NCBI GenBank assembly: GCA_963513935.1
Contig: OY740768.1
Location: 63,096,786 to 63,160,785, forward strand
Reading direction: 5' to 3'
DNA: 64,000 bases
Source: Aphrophora alni
Taxonomy: Eukaryota; Arthropoda; Insecta; Hemiptera; Aphrophoridae
In this document: piece by piece, positions 35,651 through 48,462 of the stretch
How the letters are laid out: each line of letters begins with the position of its first letter
Numbering within the stretch: position 1 is the stretch's first letter
Made by a program: the position numbers and the translations under genes
The notes under the pieces: model-generated
What the model was told of the DNA's origin: nothing
The model's database searches: none
The model's input: the letters and a program-made list of their open reading frames with translations, nothing else

Positions 35651-37370
35651 GAAAGAAAGTGTCTTTCTTTATTGATATTGATATTCTCTAAAGATATTGA
35701 AAACAATGTAAATAAGTCTAATATTTGTATTTGAGTGCCAAACTTTTGAATAGTTTATAGTCTTAGTTCAATAACAAAGAATTGAGAGTTACACAAAATT
35801 TATAATTCTATATGAATATATAATTGGGATGAAATAAAATCCCTAGAAAGACATCCTATGCTTAAAATAATATATTTATTGACGTTCTACTAAAAAGGAA
35901 CTTTTTTTAAAATATATAAATGTCATATCCATCTGCCAAAAGAATGGCCATTACGAGACAACGTAAACAAACAAATGGCTTTGTAGGATCTGTGAGAAGA
36001 AATCGTAAAATGAATCAATCTCTTAGTTTTATGTCATTCAACAGAGTATTCATTACTAATATTATTGTTAAAAGAAATAATAAATTGAGTGAAATTTGTT
36101 GTGGTAATACACACATCAAAAGCGTCTAAGGTTAACTTTAATTTAGAGAATTATTTTGCTTCGGAAAAGGTAAAAATAAAATGCTTTCTTCCTTATATCT
36201 TATCTACTCTTTATAATGATCGTCTAACCGTAGATTTCTAAATTTTGACTTTTTATTAGTTGGCGTGGAACTTATAGAGTTCTAGTCATCTCCTGCTCTT
36301 TATTATCGTTTTATCTCATTGATAACCCATTTTCGGCATTTACGATTTCAGTGAATAATGATTCTCATTCGTTTAGTGTGTGGGCAAGTCATACACATCA
36401 TCTCGTAGTTAAAATAAATTATTCATATAAAAATACAAAATATTGATGAAAAGACATTATTAGACATTCTCTGTGTTGAAGCTTTATATCATCGTGTAAC
36501 AAACAACGATTAATAAGGTTTTCTTTTTTCCTTATTCCTCGAATTCATTACTTTATTCCCGTTGGACTAATGAACGGTGAAATAGGCAACACATACACAA
36601 AAATGAAATGCTATAACCGAACTCGATTATCAGTTTAAAGGGAAATATATATATATATATATATTATTCGTTATCGGATCTTAATACTTTAGTCCGTTTT
36701 CTTTTGATGTAAAACTAGATTTCATCAAAATATCTTTGAATAACAAAGTTTAATAAAAATCTTAAACTAAAGTATTATGATCAATTATTGTGCCTTAAAT
36801 TTTATTTTTTTTAAATAAAACATATACCTACTTAATATGTTTTTTTAGTAATTTAGTTTCATCATATTATATATAAACTTTAATTGTTTGATTTTTCTCT
36901 TGTGCTAATGTTACACAGTCTTAAACAGGGAAATTGCGTGTTTTTTCTAGAATTGTATGTTTCCTTTTGGCTCAGTTTTATCAGTAATCGCTTATCAGTT
37001 TCAAATAATGTCGTGCCGAAAAACAAACTTAACAGGAATATAATTTATAATTTACCTTAGAAATCATGATCATATATTATTATTATAAAAGGGTTCCTGA
37101 AATCAATTTTAGATTTTATTACAATTCATTTATTTTTATTAAAATTAATATATTTTTATTACAATTCGTATATTTTGTATAAATCTATAAATGAATATTT
37201 AAAATTTTAAAATTGTATGGGATTTCTAAGCTTCCTGTAAATAATGTACTGTTTCCGAAAGAACACATTTCAAAAAAACTTAACTTTTTCATTTGACCGT
37301 TAACTTAATAGAAATGTATATACATTTTTAGTATGTTAACACTTATTGCTTGCAGTTATTTTCTAATCTA
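35650..37370. other. Spacer, no supported gene
   Basis: AT-rich. A 69-codon plus-strand frame at 35920-36129 is basic (many Lys/Arg) but matches no family that I know and has no counterpart in other units. Confidence 0.4.
36645..36664. repeat. Short (TA)n microsatellite
   Basis: About 10 TA repeats. Confidence 0.9.
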
Positions 37371-37375
37371 AAAAC

Positions 37376-37620
37376 TGTCAATGTTACAACAAATGGAATC
37401 CATTACTCCGGGTTCAAAACGTTCACATGATTTATTTAAAGAAAGAAACATTATGGAATATGGCTATTAGTGTGTGATCAACTCTGCTTCCTGAATTGCA
37501 TCATCCTTGTTACACAACACTGTGTTCTCTGCCTATGATAGAGAACATGTCGCCTTTACACTCTACTTGATTAAGTTTAGAATTATCTTCCCTTGCAAAC
37601 CAATTCATGACGAATACCTG
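37376..37620 (+). repeat. Array island F, copy 4
   Basis: The closest partner of copy 1. Landmarks are TGTTACAACAAATGGAATCC, GGCTATTAGTGTGTGATC, ACTCTGCTTCCTGAATTGC, TTACACAACACTGTG, TTCTCTGCCTATGATAGAG, CATGTCGCCTTTACACTCTA and AACCAATTCATGA. A 67-codon frame over it (37507-37710) is not kept in other copies. Confidence 0.85.
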
Positions 37621-37624
37621 TTTA

Positions 37625-39645
37625 AATATATACTGGTATTTATAATTCCAATTCTACTTTTTTATTGTATGTACATAGCAAACTGTAAGTATGTTATATT
37701 TTCGCTTTAACCATTTGTTAACGGCATTGACAAACATGCAATAAAAAGTATAACTGTTCTTTTCCGATATTTAAGAAAAAAATCTGTAAAAAAGGATGTT
37801 TAAACATGATTAAGTTCACAGGTCTCTAAATCAAAAACTGCTGAATCTATTGAAACATCGTTTTCCCTCACATTATTTTTTTTGGGTCTGCTAGTTGTTC
37901 ACCATGAAGCAAAATGTTTGAAGTTTGAAATTTAAACTAACAAAAAGCGTAATTGTTTAATGTTTACAAAAACTTGATGTCGGATAACTACTATTCATTG
38001 TTTCTTTGACAAAAAAGTACACGTTGCGTAATCTAAAATTCATAAAAATGTTTACGTATATATTTTAATCAGTGATAGTTGTTTTGTTTTGTTAATAAGT
38101 TTTTTTTTACTTTTATAAAGGTAAAAAATTGTTTTTTCCTCTCATAACTTACGTTGATGATATTAGTTAATCAAAAACAGTTCCTTTTTTTTACTTAAAT
38201 TTAATAAAAATTGCTAATTAATTTTAGAGAATGTCTTGCTGAGATAAAACTTACTGCAGTCTTCCAACTATACACATTTTCAAATACTATATTACGTATT
38301 ATTTTAATATAACCATATTATATTAATTTTTGCGTGATATCCCGAAAACGAATTTATCATTAGGTTGATGTTTACTATACTAGACTCTTTCTAAAATTAG
38401 GTAAGGTTAAATCAAAATCAAACTATTAAAATATATTACGTGAGCTCCTGTAAAAAAATATGCATACATTTCCATTTGAAATAATTTCTTACGTCTATTA
38501 ATAATTGGAGAGGGGAGGAGGGTTCAATGTTTTGGGCAAGGTAAGCTAAGTTATGTAGAAGTAATAAGTACCAATGAACCATTTGTTTAACCAGATTTAT
38601 TTTTCTTGGCTGTAATTGTTTAAAAATATACATGTTTTAAACACTATGAATATACAGTGCTTGTAAATAATATGGATAAGGTTTAATATTTCAAGAAGTG
38701 CTTTACATAGGAAAAATATCGTCGTCTCATTTTAAACCTCGTAATATAAAGTATCTATGAGTTGGTATAAAAGTTTAGTAGGATAGTCAGAATGTATAAA
38801 ATAATTAAAAAATAAACATTTTAAAAAATATATAACGATATTATTATTTGTACATATTCTATTATGTCAATTATGATACATTAAAGGCATTTTACCATGT
38901 TTACACTATCTTTAATAACATCCAAGTTATGGCGTTTTGAAACTTCCAATTTTGTAAACACAATAATAAAAGTTCTCTCCAGCGCTGAGTATATAATGAT
39001 TTATTATTTTGTTACTGTGATAAATATATAATAAAAACTAAAACATTCAGAAGAAGCAGGTTGTAAAAACCAACTAGAATAATTCAAAACCATGAATATC
39101 GTTATATTTTTAAATTGTGTACAAAACTAATTTTGTTAATTTTTGAAACATCATGTGAATGAAATTACAATTTATTACAAATGTCATAGACTTTCAATTG
39201 TTCAATTATATATATAATTATAATATTCTAATAATTGATACACTGTAATTATTAAATGTTACTTTCTTGCCTTGCACGGAATAAGTAAATTTCACTACAT
39301 CTTAGCTAACTTTACATCACAATAAGCAAAAAATAAATAAATTATTATTCACTCAGCTCTGCAGAGAACGTTTAATATTGCGTTTAGAAATTTAAAAAAA
39401 CATGACTTGGTTGTTATTAAAGATAAACTAAAAGTAAAAATACCTTTTAGGTATATTATATCGATTGATTAAAATATGAAAAAATAAATAGCATTACATT
39501 TAACAAGTTTAACAATTTTGGAGACACTTTGTATATCTTAATAAACTTTTGTATCAACCTGTTTATAGCTCAGGTTAATATCTTTTAAAATGAGAGGTGA
39601 AACATTTTTGTATTCAATGTTAAGAAGTTTACATATTTTCAACAC

Positions 39646-39709
<64 letters not shown>

Positions 39710-40880
39710 GAAGAAAAATGGTGCAACAGCAGTAGTAGAAACTGTGGTAATATTTCGTTACTTATTTCTAGGAGGAAAATCGTAAAAAAAAAAACTAGAA
39801 TGTCTACGATTTCAAGTTAAAATATAATATCGTGATAGCTAATAGACCGAATGATTCAATTGAATGAAACAATACTTTTTATGTAAATTAAAACTAATTA
39901 CCTTTAACAAATATCTTTATTTACCCGTGTATAATAAACGTCTGTATAAAGATTAATATTACACGTTAGTATTTTAAAGGACTTATAACTTTTACACACA
40001 TGATTATTGAATGAGTCTAATGAAATATATGTGATGTTCATCCATTTATAAAAGTTCAATTATTTAGTGATTTATTATAATCACTAATATAATTTTAAAT
40101 TCATATTTTATGATTATGGAAATATGTTTTCCAAACAAATGGAAGAAGATACAAAAAATGTATTTCAGATTTACATTGTAATTGTAGTACATCTTCCACT
40201 ATATACAATGTTTTATTTTTAAATTTTAATAATTTTACGAAATATATATAGATAGAAAACAATTCTTAAAGGTGAAGCTTGTCTAAACCTTAAATAAATT
40301 ATAAAGAATGCATAATTTAATTAACTTAATATACAGTAGTATACATAATCAAGTAAACATAAGTAAAAAGAAGGAAATTTTACGTATTACTGTAATTTCT
40401 GTTCAAGGTTTTTAGTCACAGTTCTATGTTATTTATACAATGAAAAAGTGCGACCATATCTCATGATGTCAAACAAAACTGAGAGAGATACGTTATATTC
40501 TTACTTAAATTAAAGAGTTTATTTCATCTTGGTGTTAAATGTAGTGTTTATATCATTTGCGTTTAAGTAGTAGTAATAAATAAATAAATAAAAACACTAT
40601 TGTACTTTCGATAATATTTTATTGAGTTATTATATATTATAAGACTATGATAAAAATTGTGGAAACTGCAATAATATTTTAATTTATTAATTTAAAATGG
40701 AATTCCACCCTGTACCATCGGTCGTTAGCAAAAATAAGTTATTAAAAATTACTTTTTTTTTGGAGTCATAAATTACACAATTGGAAATTTTTTAATGTTT
40801 ATGGTATACCTATTATTAAAATATATTTAATTATTACGCGCACTTGTAATTTTCTATAATTTTTAAATACATAACATTGA
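37625..40880. other. Long AT-rich spacer, no gene seen
   Basis: No island, transposon or credible frame was recognised except the (TA)n tract at 39649. A 65-codon minus-strand frame at 38436-38633 lacks any family signature. Island G, expected here, is not visible. Confidence 0.5.
39649..39706. repeat. (TA)n microsatellite
   Basis: About 28 TA repeats. Confidence 0.95.
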
Positions 40881-40884
40881 CAGG

Positions 40885-41110
40885 TAAATTACATAACAGA
40901 TTCATATGCAAACGATATTCTGGCGATAATTATTCTTTGCTTGACTACTCGCTTATGTATAAATTAATAAAAATAACGTTTCTTGTACTGTCACTTTGCA
41001 GCAAATATGTACTTAATACTGTTTATGTGATTTTAAACTTGGTTCTCTCTAGATATATACTTAAATGTTATAGTATTACATAGCTTAAAGAAAAATGTAA
41101 TGAATTCTTT
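40885..41110 (+). repeat. Array island A, copy 4 (TATA island, diverged)
   Basis: Carries TGCAAACGATATTCTGGCG, TAATTATTCTTTGCTTGACT, ACTCGCTTATGTATAAATTA, TTCTTGTACTGTCAC and GCAGCAAATATGTACTTAAT, then TATTACATAGCTTAAAGAAA. A few bases are inserted between the TATA box and TTGTACTGTC. An overlapping 68-codon frame (40877-41083) is not kept in other copies. Confidence 0.8.
40958..40965 (+). promoter_or_regulatory. TATA-like box of island A4
   Basis: TATAAATT. The box core is kept but the GGCCTCTC block after it is replaced by an AT-rich insert, so promoter strength may differ from copies 1, 3 and 5. Confidence 0.4.
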
Positions 41111-41989
41111 CTTAATTTAAAAATATATATAATATATAAACTTTTATACATTTTTATTACACGTAATAGGGCCCATATTTTACTAAATGTTGTTTATTGT
41201 TTTGCGATGAGTATATATTTTTCTCATTACACTTTAAAATTAACCAGCTAATTATTTATATGTACATAAATATGAATATCAATACTAGAGTCCATTATAA
41301 GATTTGGAACTTGTAAGAGAGTAAATATTTGTTTTATAAAAGTGATATTTTATTATAACTATTTAATTTCTTTAAATAATATTAAAAATAATTTGGTAAA
41401 CTTAAACTCATTAACTTGGACATTATAACTAGCCTACTAAGTTCATATCTTGAATACAAGGGTAAAAATAATGTTAATTTTTTCTACTTGTCTTCATATG
41501 GAATAAATTTAACTCTAATGTAACTATTTTGTTTTGTTCCTTCTAACAAGTAAAAACCAAATACAGATTTTTATTAAAAGAAGAAGACAAACAAACATTT
41601 GCTTTAAAGTTAATATTATTTTTAGTACTTTAAAAAATACACAACCGCTTGAAAAAGAGCAACTCTCAAGTTTGTTGAAAGGATGGAAGACTTCATAAGA
41701 TGATAATTTAACAATGATAACGTATTAACTACAGTTGAAACCTGTTTCTTGTTTTCATTTCGGAATCTCGTTGTTGTGGTCGAATATGGCCTGAAATTGC
41801 GTCTTTGATTTTCGTCTCCTGATAGCGTTTAACGTATAACCTATATAGCTCATTGGGGTATGCGAGTGTTGCCTGACTAGTTACAACGACCTGGCTAAGT
41901 ATTAGTTCAAAATGATACATATACCTGTTCAAAACATATTTAACGATTAGAAAATAATTAGTATTATAGTAAACGAAGCTTTACCAATT

Positions 41990-42250
41990 CAACTAACATT
42001 CAGTTAAAACTTAGCTAACGATACTTTATATTCTAAGGAGTATTTTTTAATGTTATTACAAATATGTGAAAATGAGACTTTCCAGTTCCATACTTCATGT
42101 GACGTTTACATGCTTTGTGTTTACTACTGATTAAATTTAAATTCATTTAGTATGGTGAGTTTGATAATGCAGTAATTTATAACTTAATGCAAGTGAAATA
42201 CAGTATTATTGTTTACATTGTGCCCGATATTTTGAAAGGGAGTTATTTCT
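41990..42250 (+). repeat. Array island I, copy 5
   Basis: Carries CTTAGCTAACGATACTTTAT, AAGGAGTATTTTTTAATGTT, CTTCATGTGACGTTTACATG, ATTCATTTAGTATGGTGAGT and CAGTAATTTATAACTTAATG. Confidence 0.75.
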
Positions 42251-42439
42251 AATTTTTTTTTTGTATGGACCTTATAACTCTGCTATAAAACATTTTTTAC
42301 TTCGTTCTGATGTAAAACCTTAAGGTGGTTTAAACTTAATTGACTACTTACAGTTTTGATCAACAAAATGTGTTTATTTATGTCATTAAAAAATAATACT
42401 ACTAACATGAATCAAATACTTTAGTAAGATAATCAAGAT

Positions 42440-42480
42440 AAAATGTTATTATAAAGAGTATCATTCTTGGGCGGCTAATA
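42440..42480. repeat. Remnant of satellite J
   Basis: TTATAAAGAGTATCATTC resembles the J motif, in the expected place after island I. Confidence 0.35.
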
Positions 42481-43794
42481 CTTTTAACAACCAAAATATA
42501 AAGCAAGACATTTTGGTTAAATTAGACTTTGATCACTTTTGTTAAATTTTATTTGATTGCACTAATTTGAAATATATATTTTAACATATCAAAGATATAA
42601 AGTATGGTGAGTAAGTGATGTAACTCAATAAGAACAAATCATGTGTAATACTATAGAAATTCAGGGAAGTGTAGAAGATTGTTATTTCATGGAATCAGTT
42701 GAAAAATTATATCTCATGGTAAAATCAATATTTAGGCATCATTAGAAACCACATAATGATTAATTAATTTATGTTTCGATTGATTATCAACGTAAAATTG
42801 ATTTTATTATAATTTTTATGGGGTGTAGGGAATTCGGTAACTGTAAAGTTAAATTAACCAAATTAGTCATGTTAATTTAAATTAAAAAGTATCATATATC
42901 CCTTATGTTTATTATTTGGAAGAGAAAATATTAACATTTCATGCTTGACAATATTATATAGAAACATTGGTACATTATAATAAATTATTTTCATTTTTAA
43001 AAAAATCAGAGGAAATTTAACATTAGTAGGTATTGTTTCCCTAAGTATTGTTTAACAATTATATGCTATTGTCAAATAGAACTCTCCGTAATATTAAAGA
43101 ATGAAAAAATTGTATTTATATATTTTTGCGTATAAAATCACTATCTAATATTTGACGATAATCTTTCACGATACTGTGTTAACTATAAGTACAAACGTGC
43201 AATTATGTGTAATTATATTTTATGAATAACATTCAAATGCACGACAGGTGTACACCAACGGTTCAAAAACGATGGGTCTTGAAAGTTATTTGTTTATTGT
43301 ATGTGATGTGTACGTTTTGTAATGTTTTAATGTTTTAATGACCTCTCAGGAGCGAGTCTAAAGATGAAACATACGTTCTGAAACGCGTAACATATGCTAC
43401 AGAATAAGTCACAAGACGGAGTATATATTAAATAATTAGATTAACGTTTTTAGTTTGATTGAGCAATATACTACTATTTACACTTTATTCGTGATAATAA
43501 TATCAATCGTTTTCGATTTATTTTCAAAAGTATTTTTTCTTTTTCTTTTGCATATATATATTTTTTTAAATTGAATTTATTATATTTTAAATACATTACG
43601 GTATACAAAATTATTTTAAAACAATAATTCTCACTAAAATAAATCAATGATCATAAATAAATATTAAAAGCTATAATGATAAGAAAATTAGTAATTTTAG
43701 TAATTTTTGAATACAAATCCTCTTCATTAATAACGATAGTCAAAGTATTGTATTATCGGGTTAAAATAAATACAAAACACTCTAAATAATTGAA

Positions 43795-44060
43795 CGTTTC
43801 AGTTACATTAAACTTTATACAAAATTAGGCAATATTGTTTAAGTGTTTATTTGGACATTTGTTGAATCCTCTGAACTATCGAGATGTGGAAATTGAAACT
43901 TGAACCGGTGATCCTGGAAGTCTTGAGCAGCGCTTATTTGAGATAGAACTATTGACCTCTTCAACTCGAGTCTCGGCAAAAACAACAACGTAGAAGAGAA
44001 CATAATTAATTTTATGTTGGGTCAACTTCTACTCTTCAATCAAAGGCTAAAGTTATTTCA
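43795..44060 (+). repeat. Array island C, copy 5
   Basis: Carries TTCAGTTACATTAAACTTTA, GTTTAAGTGTTTATTTGGAC, CTATCGAGATGTGGAAATTG, AAACTTGAACCGG, CTCGAGTCTCGGCAAAAACA, ACAACGTAGAAGAGAACATA and TTGGGTCAACTTCTACTCTT. It is nearly full length. Island B, expected just upstream, is not recognised. Confidence 0.9.
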
Positions 44061-44377
44061 AATTAAATTCCTTTATCTATTAATATATAAATATATTAGG
44101 TCTAGGTAAATATCTGTTGAGAACGAAAACATTTTACTTCCGATTTGACTTCCAGTAAGCCCAAAATTTGCATAGAGCAGTATTGGGTATAAAATTATAT
44201 GTTTTCGGGTACGTGAAACACAGTGATGAAAGTAACAAGTAGGTATATGTTACCGATTAAATATATATTTTTGGGTACAAGGATTATGGCGGTGGTAGTT
44301 TCTGATATCCGTCTCAAGATATGACTGTGCTAGTGTGTCTTTTTGTTGGTATTTGTGTTTGTGCGTGAGTGTAGGCA

Positions 44378-44421
44378 TGTGTGTGTGTGTTTGTTTGTGT
44401 GTGTGTGTGCGTGTGTGTGTT
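44378..44421. repeat. Imperfect (GT)n microsatellite
   Basis: GT-rich run interrupted by TTTGTTTG and GC. It encodes the His-Thr stretch of a spurious minus-strand frame. Confidence 0.85.
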
Positions 44422-45549
44422 TAATTGAGGTCTGCAATTTATTAATGACTCATCAAAGTAAAGTGAAGCATGATCGGTACTAACACTATCAAGTTCCCCG
44501 TACATGAACACATATATTTTGATACCCAAGTCGTGTTTATGCTCAGTTTGGGTCCACTTTTAACTGATGTGACTGCCACATAGGTGAAAGTCCGAGGTTC
44601 GTATGACATTTCGTTAGTTTGTTAGCGAGAAAAGACAGACTTTAAAGGCTTTACACTGAACGTTCTTCGGACCACTAAGAGGTGCAAGTTCTAACGGTTT
44701 AAATCGCCGTAGGACATTGATAGGTGAGTGAATAAACTAATAAACTAGGTTATAATGTCGTAAAAAAACGCTAGCACGCTCTGGTAACTAACGGTAAAAC
44801 TATAAAATATAATAAAATACACTATATTAATAAATATAGCACTCAGTGGTAGCAAACGAAGGAATTACAATTTACATGAAAATCATATAAACAACATTAC
44901 CAACAAATATACAGCTGGCCCACTCTTGTATCCAGCAACTTTACAACTAAATACAATAAATATATTATACACTATAATTAGTATAGGTGGTAATCTCTGG
45001 GTTGAACAATGGCATCACTATATTATCGTCATAGGTGCGGCTTTGGTAGTCAAAGCCAATACTAAAAGTTATATAAAAATATTACCACACTATATTAACA
45101 CTGGTGGTATGCTCTAGTGGCCAACTGAAGAACTACAAGTTATATGAAAATAAAATAAACAGTAATTTTAGTCCAAAAAAATAGTTTATTCCAAAATTTT
45201 GTTAAGATTAGATTTAGATACACTGATCATAGAATGGGTAGAACGTTACAAGTCGCATCTTTGGTCATAGGTCAAACTACTGTCACAAGATTAAGTTCTT
45301 GGTCACATCTTAGGATACATTTCAAGTTTTGGTCACATCATAAATAACGGTTGTATGACACGTTTGCAAGTTAATCAAGGGAGTGGGAGGAGTGGAGGAG
45401 GTTTAGTGGTGGGGAATATGAGTTATAAAATGAGGGAGGATGGATGATTGTGTTTAGGTAAAGTTGGGTTAGGATAGGTTACATACCATCTAAATGTGTA
45501 ATTCGCGAATCCACCAACAACACTTTTTTACCAAAGTGCCCCTATCTCT

Positions 45550-45600
45550 ACTAGTATAGTATATATGTGTATATATTAGTACTACTAGTACTATACTAGT
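45550..45600. other. Perfect 12-bp inverted repeat
   Basis: ACTAGTATAGTA (45550-45561) and TACTATACTAGT (45589-45600) are exact reverse complements with a 27-base loop that itself contains AGTACT palindromes. Function unknown. Confidence 0.5.
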
Positions 45601-45613
45601 TTGTGTAGTACCA

Positions 45614-45614
45614 T

Positions 45615-45642
<28 letters not shown>
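45614..45642. repeat. (TA)n microsatellite
   Basis: About 14 TA repeats. Confidence 0.9.
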
Positions 45643-45645
<3 letters not shown>

Positions 45646-45762
45646 ACAATTAAACGTTTCTTTTGTGTATGTACATGTTTTTATATTATCAAAGTAGTCT
45701 TAATTTAATGAAAATAAAACTTTTAAACTAACCTACAAATAAAACATTATTTGAATTTTTTA

Positions 45763-45985
45763 GGGCTTGGATATTATATGACGTTTGAAAGAAAATGTCA
45801 ATGATTGTGTGTGATTTTGAAACCGATCGTGTATTTCTGTGAATGTCAAGATGTTGGCAAGACACGTTAAACCAGGTGACGATTGATCTGTAATCTCATT
45901 TTGACAGTACAGATCTCAGCTTAAGCTATTTTTACATCTTCTAAACTGATTAACTTAGTTATATGGTTGTTTAATTTAATAAGAA
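45763..45985 (+). repeat. Array island D, copy 5
   Basis: Carries GGGCTTGGATATTATATGAC, GTGTGTGATTTTGAAACCGA, GATGTTGGCAAGACACGTTA and GACGATTGATCTGTAATCTC. It is preceded by GAATTTTTTAG, acceptor-like as at copy 2. Confidence 0.9.
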
Positions 45986-46367
45986 TGTGGTTGTTTATAA
46001 TAAGCATGAGACTGCTCTCTCCTTCTGTATATTTTGAATTCTACTATTTAATCAACTACCATTTTTTTATAAATACGGAGTTTCCTTTTCCTGTAGTTTA
46101 ATCATTCTCATAAACTATAGGAATGGGTGTGATTTTTCGTGGTTTTACTCTTTTAATCACAACTAACAGTTGTATTAACAAATTTAAGTATCGCCCAATT
46201 TAATCGTATTACAATGAAATAGATTAAAGATTTTGGAAGTTTAACAACAACAAAAAATCATTTAGAAATATTCACTTTGTGTAAAATATCATGGGACTAG
46301 TGTTAACTAAACACACAATGCTTTGTTAGTTCTTCCGTGAGGTACACTCTATACGTTCTAATTTTGT

Positions 46368-46745
46368 TAAATAATGCACAAGATGAAGTAACTTGAGGTT
46401 GTGTCTCAAATTTGGAGTGAGAGCATATAAGAAAGCGTTAAGCCATTGAGCTCATCTCAGGTGTCTCAAGGTTCTATGACGCAACACTTTACGTCGCGAC
46501 CTGTTAAGAGGATTTACATGAATTTGTTTTGCGTCCTCTAATATGGAAGCCGAGACTGTGTGTTCTTGAGACTCTGGAGAAATCATACGGAAAGATTCTC
46601 CACTTCCATGTTTCTTGTTAACCAAACAAGATACAAAGATATTGCTTATATATTCCCTAAAGAATTTCCTTCTTATAAAAACCATAATGTTTGATGAGTA
46701 AGTTCAAGCGTTGTACCTCAAATGTATGTTGTTTCAATACAGACT
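46368..46745 (+). repeat. Array island E, copy 5
   Basis: Carries AAATTTGGAGTGAGAGC, CATTGAGCTCATCTCAGGTG, GCGACCTGTTAAGAGGATTT and AATTTCCTTCTTATAAAAAC. It is one of the longest E copies; the far end matches 19860-19930. Confidence 0.9.
46452..46685 (-). CDS. Hypothetical 77-residue frame over island E (doubtful)
   Basis: An open frame on the strand opposite to the array direction. It aligns in phase over 69 residues with the plus-strand frame at 35318-35617 and shares its stop position. No domain, signal peptide or cysteine pattern is visible. Most codon differences between the two change the amino acid, and other E copies carry stops in this phase. I therefore think protein coding is unlikely. 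Confidence 0.15.
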   Translation of the reverse strand: MVFIRRKFFREYISNIFVSCLVNKKHGSGESFRMISPESQEHTVSASILEDAKQIHVNPLNRSRRKVLRHRTLRHLR

Positions 46746-46749
46746 CTAA

Positions 46750-48050
46750 AAATCAAGCCATTAAATCAAAACATCAGATATCCGTTTCGTTATTTCAAGT
46801 TGATTTTCCCAATACAATTCATCTTAATAATAATATACGCCCTCACCATTAATATCATTATATAACAATATTTAGTACTATTATTATTAATATTGGTAAG
46901 AATGTAAATAAACATGCACATACAGTATTTCAAAGTGTTTATGATATATTATATTGAAATATATAATAAAAAATTCTCCTTTTTTTTGTAATGAAGATAG
47001 AACAAAAAGAAGTTATAAAACATGTAACTAAGGATTAGCAGTTTATTGAAATATTTACTATTACAATTGTCGAGTTTTAGAAAATTTACTATTTTCGTCT
47101 GTGATTTTATAAGTAAATGATTATTGTAATGAAAGTTGAAACATCCATTTGAAATTATTTTAAGTTTAAAAATTAGTTTTTATAAAAAAAGCGTGATTGT
47201 GCATTAAATGTGTTTAATTTGATTGTAATTATAATATAAAAGTTGATTTGACATTCCCCGCGTCAAAAACCCAACTTAATTTTAACCACAATCTCAATTC
47301 CAACGAATATTGTGGTTAATAACGATTTAAAAGATGTAACCCCCAAACCAATAATAAAACAATAACACAATTAATGTGCAAGTTTAATAAACCCTTATGT
47401 ACATTTCGGTAACATAGCTACTATTCTCAGAGAGATGTAAATCGATTCACATCATAAATATACCTGACTACTAATTTTGAATTTTAAAATTAACCAACAT
47501 TTTTGTCAAATTTAATTGGTATACATAACTATTTTACTTCAATTTACTTGCTACATTAGTTCTTGGAAACTTTTATGCAAATCTTATTCCGTTCAGTTCG
47601 TTTTTGTTGACCATCTTAATTAAACGAAAATAATCGGTTATTTATAACTTGAAATAACAACATTCAGGCGGGAAATGAAGATCATTTTCCATATTTAAAT
47701 AGATCCAACTATTAGCGATCAGGATCAACAATTTTCTAAATTTAAAATTTCATGTCAAAATTTATAACATCAAGAACTTCTCCAGTAAAATACATATTCT
47801 GCAATACTAGTCGGTACCTAATGAAACCTAGCAGTGAAGAACGCATAAGAGATTAGATGTTCAGCAGATTCGATCAGCAAGTCGAACAACAGGAAAGTTG
47901 TACAGGGAGTCAAAGAACACATACTAAATGAGAAAAATAATTTTAATTATAGTAAAGTCAATAAATATCTAATTCTCACATTTGGTCAATAAATTGAAAC
48001 AAAATAAATAACCAAAACAAAAGTTTAGAGATAACAAGCCATCAAGGTGT
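46750..48050. other. AT-rich spacer before the LINE, no gene seen
   Basis: No island recognised. F and G would be expected from here on in this unit but are absent, and a LINE lies downstream. Confidence 0.5.
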
Positions 48051-48114
48051 TTAGAGACCTTGAACAAAGTTCTTACCTCCCTCTTCATCTTTGATAGTTC
48101 CTTATTCCACCACC

Positions 48115-48462
48115 TTACCGTTTCGTGTTGTTTTCTTTAGATGAGGGGCAGTTGGCCTGAAAAGCAACCTGCACCGCAGCCTGAAGCTGCTCCGAAACGT
48201 CTTCCAACTTCTCTATCCCCCTCACCTCAGACTCTATAACTTGAACAGTCTGTTCAGTACAGACTGTGATATTGATGACTTTCCTCCTCACTCTGTTGAT
48301 GAAGGTCGGTTTGTTACCTACATTAACTATATCTAATTTATTACTAGAAATATAATCAAATAGAGACCCACCTCTAGCATTGCAGTTAGAGCTGCCCCAT
48401 GCGAGTTGGTGCGCTTTGGAATCCACTTTCTTTCCTCTTTGCTTCTCCCACATTGCGTACAA
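48115..48462 (-). pseudogene. LINE ORF2 endonuclease C-terminal half
   Basis: The 115-residue frame contains AHQLAWGSSNCNARGGSLFD, YISSNKLDIVNVGNKPTFIN and VINITVCTEQTV. This matches the D.NAH...WGS...N.RG..L..(Y/F)I...L...N.G..PTF........DIT region of LINE AP endonucleases. The catalytic D.N.H motif reads DSKAH here, and DIT reads NIT, so key acidic residues are changed. Broken frames at 48720-48463 (VLVNRYLSVFLLNEVCSRD, SCSTQPIHH) supply the middle of the domain. Beyond 48115 only the linker to the missing reverse transcriptase remains. Confidence 0.75.

Larger units (their letters stand above)
44060..45760. other. Spacer with simple repeats and a G-rich tract, no gene seen
   Basis: Contains a (GT)n-like tract at 44378-44421, a purine/G-rich tract at 45380-45420, a 12-bp inverted repeat at 45550-45600 and a (TA)n tract at 45614-45642. 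Around 44820-45110 the motif CACTATATTA recurs three times, which suggests a weak tandem repeat. Frames at 44314-44529 (minus) and 44926-45117 (plus) derive from these repeats or have no family signature. Confidence 0.5.

Noticed and set aside
41729..41932. 67-codon minus-strand frame in a slightly GC-richer patch
   Set aside because: No family motif and no counterpart in other units; not enough to call a gene.
44560..44620. tRNA or tRNA-derived SINE
   Set aside because: AGGTTCGTATGAC resembles a Pol III B box, but no A box at the right distance and no cloverleaf could be made out.
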